From assembly GCA_964006375.1 (NCBI GenBank), contig OZ023269.1:127853309-127917308 (forward strand): a stretch of DNA of 64,000 bases, given 5' to 3'. The notes under the pieces are model-generated. The model was not told the DNA's origin, made no database searches, and worked only from the letters and a program-made list of their open reading frames with translations. Below are positions 46,130 through 59,439 of this stretch, piece by piece; the first letter of the stretch is position 1, and each line of letters starts with the position of its first letter. The stretch comes from Tillus elongatus (taxonomy: Eukaryota > Arthropoda > Insecta > Coleoptera > Cleridae). The translations under genes and the position numbers were made by a program.

Positions 46130-47480
46130 GAATTTTCTTTAAAAAATTCACTAATGAGAAAATCTCGACTTTTGAAGTTTGAAAAAACATCCATAACTCA
46201 AAAACTAATAGACCGATTTTGATAAACTTTGGTAAGTAAATCCTCTTTGCAGATGGCTTGGACAAGTTTGTTAACCAGGAAAATAGGAGCAGTTTTTCCG
46301 GGAAAATTTTAGGTTTTCTTTTGTAAAAAAATCATATCTCCGGAAATAACAAACCTATGGTAACCAAATTTGTCTAAGTTAAAAGAAAAAATGATTATAG
46401 GCACTTAATAAAGCAACATTTTAGTACCACTAAAAGTCGCAGAAGACGCAATACCAAAATATTGTATGTATTAAACAAAATCTATTAAATATTACAGACA
46501 ACGTTTATTTTTTATGGCACAAAAAGTTCAAGAAGTACCAGAAAGATTACTTTATGAATTTTATAATTTTTCTCCTGTAAATGTCAAACTAGAGATTTAA
46601 AACGTGACAATCAGTATAACCATTGTGGCGTATAAATGGTAAATATTGCATAAAATGTATATAAGAATGTTTTAAATTTATGCTACACTTCTCAATTATT
46701 AAAATAACTGCATAATCTGCCTCTAAGGACCTTACATATTACAAATAAATAAGTTAAACATTATCGGTTATCTACCATTCTTCACTGTTGTTTGTCAGTT
46801 TAGATTGTCTTTTTAAAAAAATCATATCTCCGGAAATAACAAAGCTATGGCAACCAAATTTGTCTAAGTTAAAATAAATAAAAATTATAGGCACTTAATA
46901 AAGCAACATTTTAGTGCCACTAAAAGTCGCAGAAGACGCAATACCAAAATATTGTATGTATTAAACAACGTTTATTTTTTATGGCACAAAAAGTTCACGA
47001 AGTACCAGAGAGATTACTTTGAGGATTTTATAATTTTTCTCCAGTAAATGTCAAACTGGAGATTTTAAACGTGACAATTAGTATAAGTCTTGTGGTTTGT
47101 AAATGGTAAGTATTGCATAAAATGTATATTTTACATTTATGCTTCACTTCTCATTTATTAAAATAGTTGCAAAATCTGCATCTAAAGGCCCTATATATTA
47201 CAAATAAATAACTTAAGACCATTATCGGTTATCTACCTTTCATTGCAGGGTGTGATTAAAAGTCTACAGTGGAGTAGTTGTTAGATTCATGGCTGATAAG
47301 CGAAGGGACGCCGGTTCAAAACTCACGCTGACTTTTTTTTACTTTTTTTCATCTTCGATTCAATTTTAACGTTATCTAATCAGATTCTGTAAGCACGTTT
47401 AAGACTTTTAATTCAAGTTTCATAGCAGCTGCTGTTGCCCTTAGTTGGTAAAACCGTTCCACAGTTAACATAGACGTAGA
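46130..47480 (+). repeat. Family B variant with an internal ~490-bp tandem duplication
   Basis: Head remnant 46130-46185, then the mid section. The block 46321-46779 is repeated at 46811-47237 (both start AAAAAAATCATATCTCCGG and end TTATCGGTTATCTACC). A tRNA-like part with a B-box-like CCGGTTCAAAACTC follows (~47265-47335). There is no (TA)n array in this copy. Confidence 0.65.
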
Positions 47481-47639
47481 GATTTGTGACATCAGAAGAG
47501 GTTATTTTGTTCTCTACAACCGGATTCATTTTTTATAGCATCCACACGCAAAATAGTTTTCTCTATGAAGCCACAGAAAAAGTATCTAGTTCTGTATTTA
47601 GATCAGATTTGAAATATTTTTTAATTTATAAAATTTATT

Positions 47640-48455
47640 TATATTAGATAATTTTCTTGTACAAAATGTTCCTTTATTAGCAAACTTTCTTATAAATGAA
47701 TTTAATGAATTTTCTTTCAAGAAAAATTTTTGTATGAAAAATTATTCAATTGATGGAACATTTTTTAAACGAAATTCGTCGAAAATAAGGTTTTAATGGA
47801 TTTTAGTGCAAACAAATTATTTTATTTTCAATTTTAATTACAGATTAGGTATATAATTTGAATTTTATCTATTCTTTCAGCAAAATTTGGTGTAAAAGAT
47901 ATTTAGCCAGTTTTCGCAGAATTTTTTTTTGTGCTGCGTAGAAATCATTTTTGTAAGATGTTTTTATAAAATTTTGGTAACTAATGATAAATGTTTAATA
48001 AGTTATAAAAAAATGTTTGCGGATTTTCTTGAAAAATTGTTTGCAAACTTCTTTGGCCAGGAAAATAGGACCAGTTTTTTTTTTAATTTTTTTAATTTAA
48101 TTTTATTAGCTAATTTTCTTGTACAAAATGTTCTTTTATTAGCGAATTTTCTTATAAATGATTTTAATGAATTTTCTTTGAAGAAACACTTGTTGAGAAT
48201 TTTTGTATGAAAAATTATTCAATTGATGAAACATTTTTCAAACGAAATTCGTCGAAAATAATGTTTTATGGATTTTCGTACAAACAAATTATTTTATTTT
48301 TAATTTTAATTACAGATTAGGTACATAATTGGAATTTTATGTATTCTAGCAACATTTTGTATAAAAAATAGTTAGTTAAATTTGATGCCTGCTTTCATAA
48401 AAAAGACATATTTGCCATTAAAAACATTTTTATGGAAATTTACTACCATAACGCA
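47640..48455 (-). repeat. AT-rich M-type composite, second copy
   Basis: Same order as 43555-44472: M variant, spacer with GGCCAGGAAAATAGGACCAG, M variant, right end TTACTACCATAACGCA. Confidence 0.6.
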
Positions 48456-48469
48456 ATATTAAATGTAAC

Positions 48470-48710
48470 TGGATATGGATATGCCATAAAAATCCCGCTC
48501 ACAGTCATACCATATCACATTTGGTGTATATGGTCGATTCAAAGGTATGGTGGAACTAAAACTCAGTTAAACCAACTATTGGAAATTATAGTATAATTTT
48601 TGGACGATACCAAAATTAAGTTTGGTCTAGAAAAATTCCCTACCCTCAGTATTAAGCAGAAAAAAGTTGAGGTTGCCGAGTGTGAAATTAACAACGAACA
48701 GAGAATAATA
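48470..48710 (+). pseudogene. LINE reverse transcriptase fragment (R2/R4-like)
   Basis: Across frames: GYAIKIPLTVI, YGGTKTQLNQLLEIIV, then FGLEKFPTLSIKQKKVEVAE. This resembles the segment around and after the YMDD motif in R2/R4-type LINEs, but the catalytic motif itself is degraded. Clade uncertain. Confidence 0.45.
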
Positions 48711-48834
48711 ATAATTATTATTATTACTATTATTCTCTATAATATTACCTTCAAAGTTTACAAGGCATGTCTACATTTAAAATATAGGTATAAACAACAC
48801 CACAATAAGAAAGCATATTTTATTATATAAATAA

Positions 48835-49975
48835 AAAGTCTGGCCGCAGCAAGTGCGTTATGGTAATAAATTTTCATAAAAATGTTTTAATAGCAAATAT
48901 GTTTTTTTTAATGAAAGCAGGCATCAAATTTCGTTAACAGTATAACCTGTATAGTGGAAACATTGTACCATATTTCATCAAATAAGCTTTTCGACAAAAC
49001 TTTCAACAAAGTTTTTTACATGAAAATTTACAATTTTTTCACGAAAATCCGAAAACATTTTTTTGTAAATAACTTAATTAAACATTTATTATTGTCCTTC
49101 ACTTCTAACACACATAATACAGACTGTTCTATTTGAAACAATTGAATTACGATAGTTTGATTTTTTTATTTCAGTGACTATTTGAGAGCGCACCGTATAC
49201 GGCATCTCGGTTTTTTCATGAAATAATATAAACGAAAACCTCTCCGAATGCGTCCTTTGCGTTAGACTCTTGTTGGTAAGAACCCCGTATCAGAATTTTT
49301 GATGTGTACCAAAAATGTAAAAAGTTGCAAAACAATTAAAATAACTCAAAAACAACCATGCATTACAATTTGATGAATAATGCAAAAATGCACCAACATA
49401 AGGGGTGTTCGAGTTAAAAAAGAAAATGTGTATCGCCAACGACTTATGGGCCATCATATTATGTCGAAATAATTTTTATAAGATTCACCTCAAGATACCC
49501 TATAAGTAACGTATACCATTGTTTCTCGTATCTTGTATAATAACAGTGATATTGGGTTTTACCGTAGAAATGCGTTACCCTGTAAATATGTACACAGTTA
49601 AAAACTGAAACTAACCCTGAATATGTGTCCTAGGGGACCTAGTTTCGTTAAAAATCAAAAGTCGTCGTGTCCTCATCAGCAAATTTATTTTACGAAAACT
49701 CACTAACAAATATAGAGAATGAAACCATAACTCTATAACTAAAACTTCTGCTAAAGCATCAGAGAAAGGGCCTATTTGAAATGAATTTTATGAAATCATT
49801 TTAGTAAAATAAAGAACAATGACGGTTGAAGCTGAAACTTAAGAACCTGTAAAACACATTTCTTGCAACATTTTTTCTACATAGCCCGTATTAGCTTTAG
49901 GTTCTTTGCCTAAAAGTTGCCAATTTTGACGTTTCAAATTGTGACTTTGACGTTTTAAGAAGAAAAGTTATCAAA
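48835..49975 (+). repeat. Composite M-D-B repeat, rearranged copy
   Basis: M terminus and interior 48835-48990, then a divergent part, then module D reversed 49365-49580 (GACTTATGGGCCATC, AATGCGTTACCCTG). A family-B-like head 49600-49700 and the CATCAGAGAAAGGG tail run to ~49975. Confidence 0.6.
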
Positions 49976-50065
49976 TGCTCAAAGTAATGTTTCTGGCATT
50001 TCTTGACTTTGACGTTTTAAGAAAAAAAGTCATCAAATGCTCAAAGTAATGTTTCTGGCATTTCT
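49942..50065 (+). repeat. Tandem duplication, 2 x 62 bp
   Basis: Units start TGACTTTGACGTTTTAAGAA at 49942 and 50004 and differ at few positions. Confidence 0.85.
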
Positions 50066-50389
50066 TGACCTTTTTACGCCAAAAAACTTAGTGTTTGTCT
50101 AACATACAATAGATTTTGTTGTCCACACAAAATAATTTGCTTTTGCTTTTTTTCTGGCAAAACATTACTTAAAACAGCTGTAGAATGAAGTAAAAGCAGA
50201 GGGCAAAATCTTTTTTCAGGTGTCTGAAATTCTTAAAATGGCAACTTAGAAGCTCAATTTGGCGTTTTTTTAGGCATATGAAGAATCAACATTGTGTTTA
50301 TTGCATGAGCAATCCAAAATAGCTTAGTTGTAAGACATATTGTAAAATGTTGTATAAATAAATAAAAATGCTATCAAAGATTCTATTCT

Positions 50390-51215
<826 letters not shown>

Positions 51216-51217
51216 TA

Positions 51218-51262
51218 TGAAAATTCACTACCACAACGCACTTGCTGCGTCCAGACTTTTTA
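51218..51262 (-). repeat. M element terminus
   Basis: AAAATTCACTACCACAACGC then ACTTGCTGCGTCCAGAC. Confidence 0.7.
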
Positions 51263-51274
51263 AATAAAGTGAGC

Positions 51275-51335
51275 TGCTATAGACAGAGACACATGGTTGC
51301 TACAACAAGGCGACGTCGCCTTTAGACTGCGGTGA
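51275..51335 (+). pseudogene. RTE-like LINE 3' fragment
   Basis: Decodes to RAAIDRDTWLLQQGDVAF, the C-terminal phrase found at 820-880. Confidence 0.45.
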
Positions 51336-52164
51336 GTCCTAGGCGTGTTATCAACTTAAATATGAACGCTCTAATCCAAAAGTATGTTTACTAAGTTTTT
51401 TAACTGTTTGGATTTGCTATTTGGAGCAACCGTCGTATACATGCGAGACTTAGGGACACAACTTCTTGCCAAAAGGTAATATTTGAATTTAAAAGGCCAT
51501 CATTTCGCTTATATAATCCAACAGGTAGAGATCCAAGATATTTAATACGGATAACAATAGCTTATAGTTATTAATGAAACGATTTATCCGGTTAAAATCC
51601 CGGAATTCCGGTATCGGTGGTTGATGGACCGGTAGTGTTTGTCAGCATCCTGGAGTCGGGAGTCCGGAGTCTGAGAGCAAGGCACAAGAATAGAGAAGGA
51701 CGATGGTGGGGCGCTTGCATATCATCTTAAAGTTTAATTGAGTCTTGGCGCTCTGGGAGGAAACGACCGAGATTGCTTGGGGAATCCCCAAGGAGGCTCG
51801 TTCCTGACACCCTCGACTCTCGCAGCGTCTGTTACCACTTACTCTCCTCGTTCGATGCTCTTGCTGCTCGCCAGTCCTCACTTTTCACCCAGTCGACCAG
51901 TGACGGCGAATCTATAGCACTTCTGGGTGACACAATTTACATATAACAAGTCTTTATGTTACCTGTGTGATACAAAGATACAGCTATCTAAACTTACGCA
52001 CGGCTGAGGTGAACGTGTTCCATGATATTACCCTCATTTATAATTACTATAATCGTAGTTACTGCACGCCTGAGAAAGCTTTGAGGAATGGACTAAAGAG
52101 ACGTTTTAGCAGTTATACTAAATCACATACCACTACAAATTATATCTCTATTTTTGTCTCAATA
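51336..52164. other. Unassigned sequence, GC-richer centre
   Basis: 51620-51900 is locally GC-rich with a 79-codon minus frame that I do not recognise. It may be an LTR remnant or single-copy sequence; no paired repeat was found. Confidence 0.35.
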
Positions 52165-53075
52165 ATTAGTTTTAGTGAATTTTATAAATTTGAAGAAATT
52201 TTCTCTAAACTCAAAGGTCGGGATCTCCTCGTTAGTGATTTTTTAAAGAGAATTTCCTAAAACAAGCACTCTTGTGAAGCCACGGGAAAAGTCTACGACT
52301 CTATTAAATGTGGAACGGTTTCACTAAGTTAGGGCACGAACAAACAACCAGATATGCTATTCAAATTGAATTAAGTCTTAAAATTTTTATCTCCTCTTTA
52401 TTAAATTATTTTTTATACAAAAACTTGCTAAAAATTCATCGGAATAACCACAATGTGATTAGATAACGGTAAAGTGAAATGAGACCAAAAAAAATTGATA
52501 AAAAGTAAAGTCACTAACTAGGATGAGAACTCGTCATGTGGGAGTCGATTATACGATGTACAGGGACCTAGCCCACTGAGCTACCCACTACATGCATTTA
52601 CTAGCAGGTATATACAATTTACACAAAACCATTTTGATTTACAATGGATTTTTTGCTCATATTTTAACGAAATCAAGGAAAATAACGACTTGGACACATA
52701 TCTAGGAGCCTGTTAGTCATTTATTGTAGTATTTTTTACTCACATTCTGATCAATCAAATTTGACGTTTTAACTTTCTTGAATCAGATTTAGTTAATAAA
52801 ACATTTATTTACCTCTAACGTTTTTGCCTTTTAAGATAGAGACCTAAGTTTTGGTACATAGGATACTCTTTACGACAAAAACCAGCGTACCAAATTTGGT
52901 TGCACTCACTTTGTTATATCCGGAGAATTTTTTCGAAAGAAAACACAAAATTTTCCAGGAAAACCTTGGCCGATTTTCCTGAATAACAAAGTTATCCAAG
53001 CCACTTGCAAAAGGAAGTTATGTGCCAAATTTGATCAAAATCGGACTATTATTTTTTAAGTTATCGATGTGGTCA
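52165..53075 (-). repeat. Family B repeat without (TA)n
   Basis: Head remnant 52165-52262, tail (CCACGGGAAAAGTCTACGAC), tRNA-like part with B box near 52518-52532 and A box near 52566-52583, and mid section to 53075 (GTTATCGATGTGG). Nearly complete but with no TA array at its end. Confidence 0.7.
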
Positions 53076-53399
53076 TTTAAGTGTCGTTGATAGTTCCCTA
53101 CTTGAAAATAGGTGAGCCGGTTATTGATTGTCAAAAATATAGAGTTGTTTCTAATAGCCAGCTTTTATTAATAAATCAAGGTTTTCTGCATCGGGGATGT
53201 TGACGATAGTTTTTCGGTTGGGTGATAATATTGTAATTTTCCGTCTGAGCCAAAACACCCTAGTTTCAGGGATATGCGGTATTGTCAAAATGCCATAAAT
53301 CTCTGAAAGACTGAGCTGACGGTTTTCCCATGGGTTTCCCACGGGTTTCTCACTGGTTTCCCCACGGGTTTACAGCATGTCTAAATGGTGATGGGTACA
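53076..53399. other. Unassigned, with short GGGTTTCCCAC-type tandem repeat
   Basis: Around 53320-53375 the motif GGTTTCCCACGGGTTTC recurs with a period of about 13 bp. A 63-codon minus frame at 53342-53151 is not recognised. Confidence 0.4.
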
Positions 53400-54605
<1,206 letters not shown>

Positions 54606-54795
54606 AGGGCCGTCGTATTGTGTCGAGCAAAGTTCCACTTTTTGAAGGCGATATTAAGCTACCGGTTTCTTGCATCATGCGATGTTGGGTACGTAAAAAA
54701 TCCCTACGCTGTATTTAAAAGTCAGGGGTTCTAAAAATGTCTAGGTTAAAAACTAGGGAAACAAATTCCTGATGTTGGTTAGAATTATTTCAAAA
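54606..54795 (+). mobile_element. Degenerate SINE body
   Basis: GCATCATGCGATGTTGGGTA, AATCCCTACGCTGTA and GTCAGGGGTTCTAAAAATG keep the order of the SINE body but are strongly diverged. Confidence 0.5.
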
Positions 54796-54865
54796 TGGTT
54801 TCCCCAATGTCTACTTCCAGTAAGATAGGGCCCCGCCTCGTTTCAGTTGAGAGCTAAGGGAATAC

Positions 54866-55175
54866 CTTATTGTGACATTTCCTAACAGATGTATACGCAG
54901 AAGATGACCCATTGAGTGGCCAGCTAGGTCTCCAGATTTGTCTGCACTAGATCTTTTCCTCTGGAGTCATTTGAAAAACGTTGTTTACAACGATCAGCCT
55001 GCGAATCTGGAACAGTTACGAGATCGAATTGTGATAGCCTTTCAACAAGTGCAAAACTGCAAAACTCGATTCATCAGTTCGGAAAGAGGCTTTACTATTG
55101 TCAAGAAGGTCAAGAGGCTCAATTTGAGCATTCTCTTCAATAAAGTAAGATGTTACCATTTTTCCAAATAAATTT
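54866..55175 (+). pseudogene. Second Tc1/mariner-like transposase fragment
   Basis: Decodes to FPNRCIRRR, a TGA stop, then PIEWPARSPDLSALDLFLWS, HLKNVVYNDQPANLEQLRDR and IVIAFQQVQ. The SPDLSALDLFLW phrase holds the third catalytic acidic residue of the Tc1/mariner DDE/D domain. The frame stays open to 55171 but the C-terminal residues are diverged. It differs enough from 56996-58244 to be another subfamily. No terminal repeats seen. Confidence 0.75.
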
Positions 55176-55261
55176 CATGGAAAGTCAATTGTTTTCGTTC
55201 CTGCCAAATGTAACTTAAGCATAATGGTAAAGGTTTACTTTATTTTATTATTATTTATTTA

Positions 55262-55262
55262 T

Positions 55263-55347
<85 letters not shown>
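55262..55347. repeat. (TA)n microsatellite with one TTTA interruption
   Basis: TA array in unassigned AT-rich sequence (55176-55415). Confidence 0.95.
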
Positions 55348-55350
<3 letters not shown>

Positions 55351-55415
55351 CAACTTTATTGCGTTAATAATTAATCACATACATAATTTGCAATGATGAA
55401 GATTAAGAAAGAAAG

Positions 55416-55645
55416 AAAAAGTCTGGACGCAGCAAGTGCGTTATGGAAGTGAATTTTCATTTAATAACAAATATGTCTCTTTAATGCAAGCAGGCATCAA
55501 TTTGGTCACCGGTATACCCTATATAGTAGAAACAAAGTACCATATTATATCAAAATAACTTGTTTGAAAGTGTACAAAATTTTCCGAAAATAAACTTAAA
55601 ATGTTTCCGAGAAAACTCGTTTCCTGGCCGACGAACCTTAAGTTA
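55416..55645 (+). repeat. M element, 5' two thirds
   Basis: Starts GTCTGGACGCAGCAAGTGCG and runs through CTATATAGTAGAAACAAAGT and GTTTCCGAGAAAACTCG to ~55645, without the distal inverted end. Confidence 0.7.
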
Positions 55646-55718
55646 CTGGGCTGATTAATGGCGAAGGTTAGAAAAACAAAGAAAATAGATCAGTTGCTTA
55701 AAATAAAATGTAACTTAC

Positions 55719-55802
55719 CACTTTCCCGCATGGTTTACAAAAAACGTTGTCACCATCAACGGAAAGCCCTGGCCGTATCGAACTTGGCAATTTTGAGCAC
55801 AT
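55719..55802 (-). CDS. Possible exon with a CxxC zinc-finger half (CGGBP1/BED-like)
   Basis: From the ATG at 55802 it reads CSKLPSSIRPGLSVDGDNVF, then CKPCGKV, and meets a GTAAGT donor-like site at 55718-55713. The phrase DGDNVFCKPCGKVV resembles the first half of CGGBP1-like or BED-type fingers found in domesticated or hAT-derived arthropod proteins. The His half would be in a following exon, which I did not find on the minus strand. It may equally be a transposon relic or chance. Confidence 0.25.
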
Positions 55803-56995
55803 TTTTTTACAGTATAAAATAATAAAAACAACCCTACACTAACACTGTCTAAAGATAAAGTAAATTCACCGTGTGTGAAACTTAGCACAAGCAGCACAAG
55901 CAAACTAAATAAAAGAAACAAACTATTTTAATTCTAGACACTACTGGCGTGTAAATAAATCATCCCTAATCCCCTTTAATGTCTTCTTACGAGATTTAAA
56001 ATACGAATAAAATTACCTGGCGGTCAGTCCTTTCAATATATTCTGCAGTTATTATTGGGAATTTCAGACACAGTTTTTATGATAGGCGAGCGTAAAACCC
56101 TAGTTCTTACAAATGTTAGATTTATACAGTACCTACAAATTGCATTTTGCTATTTATTTCACGTTGATGTAAAGTACAAAGAAAAGAGCGCCATTACCGA
56201 CAATCCTTCCAAGAATTTACTTTTATACTCTCACCTACTAGCTACTAATTTCATTTAGGTATAGCACGTACAAGACTAGGAGGCGGTATATTCTAAGAAC
56301 CCAGAGGTAGCTCACCTTGTCTAGCGCACTGTCTTATATCTGAGTGAAACGCTAGAACTATACAATACCAGGAATTTGGAATCTCCTTCCCGCCAGCTAC
56401 CTTTGAATAGCCTATAAATTTACCTTAGCCGTTGCGTACATTGAAACAAGTACATGGCTTTTGTTATATACGGAAACCACTAAAAATTGTAATATATGCA
56501 AATAATTCAAAATATATGGAAATATGCAATTTAGGCAAAATACACTAAAACTTATGCAAAAAATATGCGAATTGCATATAATCCGAGCCCTGGTTATGGA
56601 TTTGGTGCGTTATTTATGCGCAGCCTGTATGTAATGTTCGTAAATAGTAGCAATGCAAGAGGTACGTAATGTTAACGGGTTTCATGGTAACGTTAATGAT
56701 TTTACTGTCACGCTCAAGGTAATGTTGGAAGACGCAACAATTCTTTAATAATTCATACATCAATCATGTTCCCTTAATACGGCAGTCCTTCAGGTGTCTT
56801 TACGTGAAAATTAGAAGGCACAACAACAATCACTTAGGGTTGCATCATTTGCCTCCTTTTCTATGTCTCGAAAACACCTCATTACGTATTCCGTTTTGAT
56901 TAAAGCAAAAACATTACACTTACATATTACAAATAAAAAACTTTCGGTTGATGAATTTTAGGAAAAAATACTTTTTATACTACCATTTTTTTATA
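55803..56995. other. Unassigned ~1.2 kb
   Basis: No domain or repeat module recognised apart from the possible exon at its edge. Confidence 0.45.
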
Positions 56996-58244
56996 CAGGA
57001 TGGCGCATTGAAAACGAAACAGACCGATTTGCGTCCAAAGAATATTTTTTTTAAGAAACGCTGAAACCCGTCAATTTTAATATTGAGGGGGACATATTTT
57101 GACATAAAACTCAACTTTGTCAGATCAACCCCATATGGGTGGTGATAACAATCCTTATATTTTAATTAGGGAACATGGGTCAAGTGTTACATCATTTGAA
57201 AGCTCTTTCTCTTCTGAATTCAGCACACTAATTTTTTTGGAAGTTTTACTCATTTACTCATTTACTCGTTTAAAAATTATTGACAGTTGGAGTTGAAAGA
57301 ACGTATTTCATTCATTGTGATAAGAAATTCACTAATTAGTCAATTTTTCGTTAAAAGAAACTAAAAAACAAAACCAAACGTTCAAAAAATGTTTATTCAG
57401 TTAAATAACTGTTCAAATTGTTGACCATCAGCTTCCATACAAAAGTACAAATTTTGTTCAAAACGAGCTCTGACATTCTGGAGCATTTGTGGAGTTATTA
57501 GACGGCATTCTTCAACAATAAGTCGTCGTAATTCTTTTAGAGACTCCGGTTCTGTTGCGTAAATTTTACTCTTTAAATGGCCCTATAGAAAGAAGTCTAA
57601 AGGAGATAAATTCGGTGATCTAGGAAGCCACTCAATAGCACCTCTACACCCAATCTATTGCTCTGGAAACTCTCTGTTCAAAAACTCCCTAACACGTGGT
57701 GAAAAATGCGGAGGAGCTCCATCTTGTTGAAACACTAATTTATTTTCTTGATAGCGATCATCATTTTCAACAATGTCAATTAGTAGAGGGTAAACGATAT
57801 CTTCTAGTAACTCCAAATACGTTTCGCCACTCAAATTGTCATCAAGAAAAATTGGTCCGATTAAACGGTTTTCAAAAATGCCAGTCCAGACATTCAATTT
57901 CTGTGAAGTTTGAGCGTGGACTTCGTGTAAATTTCTTGGATTATTATCTGTCCAATAACGACAATTATGATGATTGACTGTAGAGTTTAATAAAAACGTA
58001 CACTCGTCTGAAAAACATATATTGACAGAAAGTTCCCGTTGTCAGCTATTCGTGCAGTCATAACTTCACGAAACTCCAGCCGCCGATCAAAATCATCTTC
58101 ATTCAGTTGTACAAGATGAATTTTATACGGGAGTTTTATATCAAAACATGTCCCCCTCAATATTAAAATTGACGTGTTTCAGCGTTACTTAAAAAAATTC
58201 TCTGGACGCAAATCCGTCTGTTTCGTTTTTGATGCGCCACCCTG
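56996..58244 (-). mobile_element. Tc1/mariner-type element with ~115-bp terminal inverted repeats
   Basis: Complete at both ends: CAGGATGGCGCATT at 56996 and its inverted partner GATGCGCCACCCTG ending at 58244, with TA on both outer sides (56994-56995 and 58245-58246). The inverted repeats extend over ~115 bp (56996-57114 and 58131-58244). The transposase relic runs 58130-57400 and the helix-turn-helix N-terminus is missing. Total length is 1249 bp. Confidence 0.9.
57400..58130 (-). pseudogene. Mariner-type transposase, N-terminus deleted, two stops
   Basis: The frame starts right at the inverted repeat with YKIHLVQLNEDDFDRRLEFR. It continues with NPRNLHEVHAQTSQKLNVW, IFLDDNLSGETYLELLEDIV and LVFQQDGAPPHFSPRVREFL (second catalytic Asp). 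An in-frame TAG sits just after FPEQ (near 57653). GAIEWLPRSPNLSPLDFFL follows, with a second TAG where TGG (Trp) is expected, then GHLKSKIYATEPESLKELRR and QNVRARFEQNLYFCMEADGQ. A further break lies upstream near 58010. Inactive. Confidence 0.88.
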
Positions 58245-58289
58245 TATATATTATACGAGATTCTCTTAGAGTCATTGACAAGTTATACA

Positions 58290-59104
58290 GTTTTAAACCT
58301 GTGGTGAGCTCTAATACTATACACTAAGTAAAGATTGGAACGTGTGATGAGCATTGATCAGCACTTGGAGAATCCAAATCACCACAACACATTTTTTAAA
58401 ACCTGACGATCGTTTCACTAACCAACTTGGCGTCATCAGAGGATGAATAATGATAAATATCTTATATCTGCAACTTTATTTATATTCTTCTGCAATTCTG
58501 CAGGCAGTCGGTCACTAGCGGTTTGGGGAGCTTCAACGACACCAAAATTAACATATTTCGTGTGGCGAAAATATGTGTATTCCTTTATTATCTCTCGGAA
58601 GTGCTTGTGCCGGTATTTATTTTATAAAGCAATCTATCAGGTAATTGCTCATAGGCGGCGAGGCGAGATTCATACATTTTTTATTATTACTATATTTAGC
58701 AATATATACACTTTCGAAGGCGTTTAGCTGTCCAGGCTGTCTTACATCTTTTATCAATTTTAGATTATCCTCATTAACGTGGTGGTCCTGTCTTAATCAA
58801 TGTGGTTTGAAAATTTGTCTATTTGTATGGCTTTATTAAGTTTTGTTTAAATGTTTGTACTTGGATTTGTTCTGGCATTAATTGTCTCTTATTGTTTGTT
58901 TGTTGAATGTAGTATTGTGCCCATATTTCCATTTTTTTGTGGTCTTTAATATGTTTAATTAGTTGTAATTGGTTGATATCTGGTTTTTGTTGTTTTCTGT
59001 TGTGAATGTGTGTAGCTACGATTGATTTGTAGCTAGGTATGTGGAGTTTATCTAATGTTGTTATATGTTCCTTGAATCTTGTTTCTATTGATTTTTTTGG
59101 CATT

Positions 59105-59106
<2 letters not shown>
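58290..59106 (-). pseudogene. Penelope-like element 2: GIY-YIG C-terminus plus terminal repeat
   Basis: From 59106 the frame reads YIGMPKKSIETRFKEHITTL, then SIVATHIHNRKQQKPDINQL and LIKHIKDHKKMEIWAQYYIQ, to a stop at 58819. This is the part of the GIY-YIG endonuclease downstream of its GIY motif; the 5' side is cut by (TA)n. About 380 nt further on lies the terminal repeat (58300-58445) with a hammerhead in sense orientation. This is the same order as element 1. Confidence 0.8.
58402..58442 (-). ncRNA. Hammerhead-like ribozyme (Penelope element 2)
   Basis: On the minus strand: helix I CCT/AGG, core CTGATGA (58439-58433), a partly mismatched helix II, core GAAA (58416-58413), helix III ACGATCGT and triplet GTC (58407-58405). 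Core bases are intact. Helix II has mismatches relative to the copy at 29951. Confidence 0.6.

Positions 59107-59183
<77 letters not shown>
59107..59183. repeat. (TA)n microsatellite
   Basis: Joins Penelope element 2 (left) to a family B mid section (right). Confidence 0.97.
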
Positions 59184-59186
<3 letters not shown>

Positions 59187-59405
59187 TCCACACGATAACT
59201 CAAAAAGTTATTAACCGATTTTGATGAAACTGGGCAAGATTCTTTTTTTTTATGAATGACTTAGATCATTTCACTAGCCAGCCCTATCGGACCAGTTTTT
59301 TCCAAAAAAATAATTTTTCCAAAAAAAAATGTGTACCTCAAAAAATAACAAAGTTGTTTTGATGAAATTTTGTTGGTATACATCCCTCGTAAATAACTTT
59401 TTACC
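59184..59405 (+). repeat. Family B mid-section fragment
   Basis: CACACGATAACTCAAAAAGT and ACCGATTTTGATGAAACTGG follow the (TA)n as in other family B copies. Confidence 0.65.
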
Positions 59406-59439
59406 CGCATGGCTCTTCCGCGTCTTTGCCGCCCTGATA

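Noticed and set aside
47269..47335. A SINE at the B-box-like CCGGTTCAAAACTC
   Set aside because: No target duplication or tail was found; it belongs to the family B variant also present at 30241-30640.
51642..51881. Possible LTR of a retrovirus-like element in the GC-rich patch
   Set aside because: No paired direct repeat, primer binding site or polypurine tract could be found within the window.
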